From NCBI GenBank assembly GCA_943330235.2, contig CALQGY020000005.1, forward strand, positions 1 through 64,000: a DNA stretch of 64,000 nt, given 5' to 3'. The notes under the pieces are model-generated. The model was not told where the DNA came from and made no database searches. It saw only the letters and a list, made by a program, of their open reading frames with translations. Within the stretch, counting starts at the first letter, position 1. Every line of letters begins with the position of its first letter. The DNA is from Candidatus Kuenenia stuttgartensis. GTDB lineage: Bacteria > Gemmatimonadota > Gemmatimonadetes > Gemmatimonadales > Gemmatimonadaceae. This document shows, piece by piece, positions 61,068-64,000 of the stretch. The translations under genes were made by a program, and so were the position numbers.

Positions 61068-63242
61068 CTACGCGCGCAGCGCGCGCAGTAACGCGTCGGC
61101 CGCCGCGTCCCAGCTGAAACGGCGTGCGGTCGCGATACCGGCCTCGTTGCGCGTGAGGGTGCCGGCCTGACGGGCCACGTGCACGTCGCGCAGATGCGCG
61201 ACCAGCTGCACATGCTGCGAGATATCCCAGGCGGCCCAGGCACCGGTCTGCGTACCACCCATTGCGGGCTCCGTCCGATCGATGCGGATGAGCCGCGCAT
61301 TCGCTGCCGACAAAAACGCGGTGTGCGCCGTCACGTGTGTCGCTATGACCGCCTTACCCAGCGAGAGCATCTCGAGCGCCTCCAGGTTCCACCCCTCGGC
61401 GCGCACAGCGAACACGCCGCAATCGGCCGTGGCCATCAAGGACGCCACGTCATGCGCGCTGGGTAGTTCCGTCGTCACCAACGTGATGCGGTCGCGCATG
61501 GGCGAGGCACGAAACGGTGCCGCCATGTGCGCGAACTCGTCGTGCGTCATGAACGGGTTAAAGCAGTGCAGCACCAGCTGCACGGCATCGTCGGGCGTGA
61601 AGGCTTCTTCAAACGCGCACAGCAGTTCGAACTGCCCCTTCCGCACTTCGAGTTTCCCCACCTGCATAAACACCGTGTCACCGGACGGCGCCGGGCGTGT
61701 CACCGCCTCATGAAACACCGTGCGATCAACACCCAACGGCACGACGTGCATGGGCACGGTGATCCCGTCGCGTTGGCATACCTCACGCGCCCACTCGGTG
61801 CAAACCAGCAGCGCATCCTGCGCCTGTAACTGCGCACGCTCGTCGGCGGTGAATGCATCGCGCTCGAAAATCGTAAACCCGACACGCGGTCCGTCGCCGA
61901 CATGATCCGTGAGATCGAACTGCTGCGACAAGCGCACGCTTGGCACGTGCCTCGCGATGGTCTGCTGCGCGGCGAGCGCCTCGTCCAGCACGGGGTTGCT
62001 CAGTAACGTGCGGTCGACGGCACCAATCGGGCGGAACGCCACGGGAATACCTCGTCGCTGCAGCGCCCGCAGGAGATGCGATCCAACCACGCCATATCCG
62101 GTGCGGCTGTGCGGCGCCGCGAAGACGAAGCCGTCGCGCTCAGGGGTCCAGCGTGCCGTCGCATCGTGCGCCGCACGCTGCTGGGCCGCGGCAATTGCGC
62201 GCTCATACACCGTCATGCGCGCGTCGACGACCATGGCCACGTCATGCTCCTGCCGCACACGCGCCTGACCGGCCGCGCCCAGCTTGTCGCGCAAACGCGC
62301 GCTCCGCAGCACCGCGAGTATCTGTCGGGCGATGTCGTCAGGCTTGGTGGCCTCGGCCAGTAGCCCCGTCGCGCCGTGGCGAATCACCTCGCGTGCATCG
62401 CCACGTGTGGAACCCACCACCGGTACGCCGACGGCCTGCGCGGCGAGAAGGAGTCGCGCCGAGGGATCGTCATCGCCCAGGCTGAGCAAGAGCGTTGCGC
62501 GCCGCAGTTCCGCGGCGAGCGTGGCATCGGTCTGTGCCGCCACATCGACAAACGACACGTCGGGGTACACGGCGACGACCGCATCGCGGACCGCGGCCAG
62601 CACCGATGCCGCAGCCGCTGTCTGCGTTGGCGAGACAAGGATGCACGCGTTGGCATCGGCGTTCGTTCTCGCCGCATGCACCGCCGCGTTATCCGCGGCT
62701 CGCTGCCACTGGGCTATATCGATGGCCACGGGAACGATCGCCGTGTGATCCGCCGCGATCCCCGTGTACGCCACGGTCTCCTCCAACGCGCGTGGCGAGA
62801 CCGCCATCCAGGTCTGCACGCGCGACAGCCAGTCGCGCGGCGGCGCGTCGCTCGCGCGCACGTGGTAGCCATACAGCCGCACCACGTCTGCGATGCCGAT
62901 CACGGGTTCGATGAACCATTCGGCCGCATCGTTCCACTCAATGACGTCAATGGGCGCGGCGGCGTGCAAGGCCACGATCTGTGCACGCAACGCGCGGCGC
63001 GCGTCGACCGGCGATGCGCCCTCGCTGGCATGCGGTATGACGTGCGGGATGACCTGCACGCCGTCGTCGCGCTCGGTGGTGTCGTACCATCCGAAGACGG
63101 TGACGTGATGGCCGGCGCGCACGAGCGCGCGCGCGATGGTGCGCATGTCGGCCGCCATCGGTGCGCCGACGGCGGGGGCCGCGCGGTCGCCGACGAACAG
63201 CACGTGCAGGGCGCGGCCGCCATCCACGCGGCGCTCAGTCAT
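61068..63242 (-). CDS. tandem-domain glycosyltransferase (two GT-B/GT4-like halves)
   Basis: The 724-residue protein holds two glycosyltransferase folds. The N-terminal half (about 10-365) opens HVLFVGDRAAPAVGAPMAAD and has the GT4 donor-site motif region DAREVIRHGATGLLAEATKP. The C-terminal half (about 375-720) has VFAAPHSRTGYGVVGSHLLR, a FMQVGKLEVRKGQFELL segment and VRAEGWNLEALEMLSLGKAV (E-x-n-E motif). No membrane segment is visible. Because it lies beside flgL-fliW, glycosylation of flagellar proteins is a reasonable guess, but cell-surface polysaccharide work is equally possible. ATG 63242 is used. Confidence 0.8.
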   Translation of the reverse strand: MTERRVDGGRALHVLFVGDRAAPAVGAPMAADMRTIARALVRAGHHVTVFGWYDTTERDDGVQVIPHVIPHASEGASPVDARRALRAQIVALHAAAPIDVIEWNDAAEWFIEPVIGIADVVRLYGYHVRASDAPPRDWLSRVQTWMAVSPRALEETVAYTGIAADHTAIVPVAIDIAQWQRAADNAAVHAARTNADANACILVSPTQTAAAASVLAAVRDAVVAVYPDVSFVDVAAQTDATLAAELRRATLLLSLGDDDPSARLLLAAQAVGVPVVGSTRGDAREVIRHGATGLLAEATKPDDIARQILAVLRSARLRDKLGAAGQARVRQEHDVAMVVDARMTVYERAIAAAQQRAAHDATARWTPERDGFVFAAPHSRTGYGVVGSHLLRALQRRGIPVAFRPIGAVDRTLLSNPVLDEALAAQQTIARHVPSVRLSQQFDLTDHVGDGPRVGFTIFERDAFTADERAQLQAQDALLVCTEWAREVCQRDGITVPMHVVPLGVDRTVFHEAVTRPAPSGDTVFMQVGKLEVRKGQFELLCAFEEAFTPDDAVQLVLHCFNPFMTHDEFAHMAAPFRASPMRDRITLVTTELPSAHDVASLMATADCGVFAVRAEGWNLEALEMLSLGKAVIATHVTAHTAFLSAANARLIRIDRTEPAMGGTQTGAWAAWDISQHVQLVAHLRDVHVARQAGTLTRNEAGIATARRFSWDAAADALLRALRA

Positions 63243-63287
63243 TAGGCCGGCTCTCAATACGCCGGTGCAACGGGGCCGACCATGCGA

Positions 63288-63974
63288 TCACGCGCTGTCG
63301 TCGGTGGGATCGCTGCCCACGAGCACGGTCGGCATCGCGATGACCGGCGTGGTTGGCGCCTCATCCAGCGGCATCACCATCAGCTCACCGTCCTGCTCAA
63401 CGATGCAGCAGGCCGTGAACCCCATCGCGTCGAGCGCGGTCACCACGTCAGGCCAGGCCTCAGTGGTGGCGGCATCGCTGATGCAAATGGCGAGCACGTT
63501 CTCGGCGTCGATGACGGGCTTGAGCCACGCACCGACATCTGCCAGACGGGCCGCATCCGCGTGCACGAAGACGCGTCCTTCGGGCTCCAAGCGCGCTTCG
63601 ACCGAGGAGGCGAGCTCCGGCAGCGACGCGGCGGGGAGTTCGTCCAGCCAGCCGCCCACGTCGATGGCGGCGTCCTGGAGCGCTTGCATGCGCTCCTCGG
63701 TCAGGCCGCAGACGAAGACCGTCGGCATGCCGTTGGGGGCCGTCGTGGCGCTCAGCGCGACAAAGCCGAAGCCTGGGGACAGGTCTACCAGCACGTCGCC
63801 GTTGCCGAGTTGTGCGTCCAGAAACGCGCGCACTTCGGCGGAGACACCGCCCGCCTCTTCCTCGGCGGCGGCGGCAGCCCACGCGGGATGTGCGGCATCA
63901 ACCGGTAGGTGGAAGCGCGGTTGACCGTCGGCGGTGACCTGGGCGGACGGGAGAAACGAGGGCGACGAGGCCAT
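63288..63974 (-). CDS. methyltransferase-like protein (degenerate Rossmann)
   Basis: The 228-residue protein has an Ala-rich N-terminal region, then VLVDLSPGFGFVALSA at about residues 60-76, similar to motif I of FkbM-type methyltransferases, and a following VFVCGLTEERMQALQDAA strand-helix. The glycine pattern is altered (SPGFG rather than G-x-G-x-G), so catalysis is uncertain. It is acidic. It is co-oriented with the glycosyltransferase 45 bp downstream and may act with it. The family is not certain. Confidence 0.55.
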   Translation of the reverse strand: MASSPSFLPSAQVTADGQPRFHLPVDAAHPAWAAAAAEEEAGGVSAEVRAFLDAQLGNGDVLVDLSPGFGFVALSATTAPNGMPTVFVCGLTEERMQALQDAAIDVGGWLDELPAASLPELASSVEARLEPEGRVFVHADAARLADVGAWLKPVIDAENVLAICISDAATTEAWPDVVTALDAMGFTACCIVEQDGELMVMPLDEAPTTPVIAMPTVLVGSDPTDDSA

Positions 63975-64000
63975 GGGGCGGGACCGTGTGCGGTGTGCGA

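Overview
The window looks like one contiguous piece of a GC-rich, Gram-negative (diderm) chromosome. Gene content and order point to Gemmatimonadota (a Gemmatimonas-like organism); that placement is inferred from memory of the families, not from a search. Both L- and P-ring proteins are present, so an outer membrane is expected.

Layout. (1) 1-11572, mixed housekeeping: the tail of a probable outer-membrane beta-barrel protein, a SAM methyltransferase, cysE-cysK (cysteine synthesis), two alpha/beta hydrolases and rmuC on the plus strand; then an acidic unknown protein and a two-gene ABC exporter on the minus strand, and an EAL-HDOD signalling protein on the plus strand. (2) 11598-59325, an almost unbroken flagellar and chemotaxis island of about 48 kb on the minus strand, with one plus-strand histidine-kinase-like gene at 13451-14155. 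In transcription order (high to low coordinates) it holds: an NtrC-type regulator; flgB-flgC-orf-fliE-fliF-fliG-fliH-fliI-fliJ-motE-fliK-flgD-flgE; fliL-fliM-fliN-fliOP; cheA-cheW-orf-globin MCP-ABC1 kinase-PAS MCP-cheY-cheB-cheR-cheX; fliQ-fliR-flhB-flhA-flhF-flhG-fliA-orf; flgF-flgG-flgA-flgH-flgI-flgJ-flgN-flgK-csrA; and motA-motB. (3) 59564-60990, flgL-fliW on the plus strand, ending in a strong terminator. (4) 61068-63974, a tandem-domain glycosyltransferase and a methyltransferase-like protein on the minus strand.

How it may be wired. Four sites with sigma-54 spacing (GG-N10-GC) lie 30-70 bp in front of flgB, fliL, fliQ and flgF, and a sigma-28-type site (TAAA-N15-TCCGATAC) lies in front of flgL. 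With the NtrC-family gene beside flgB and fliA inside the fliQ operon, this suggests a cascade: sigma-54 plus activator, then early operons including fliA, then sigma-28 late genes. CsrA and FliW are both encoded, so post-transcriptional control of flagellin is likely. Flagellin (fliC), fliD, fliS and rpoN are not in the window.

Unusual points: a FliK with an embedded M15-type peptidoglycan peptidase domain, while FlgJ has no hydrolase domain; fliO and fliP in one open frame with an internal signal peptide; a truncated haemoglobin fused to two PAS domains and a chemoreceptor module; CheA with a tandem motif resembling the c-di-GMP-binding MshEN domain; FlhG without either P-loop lysine; FlhB with NPVH instead of NPTH; FlgH without a lipobox; and many in-frame 12-15 bp tandem repeats in protein linkers.
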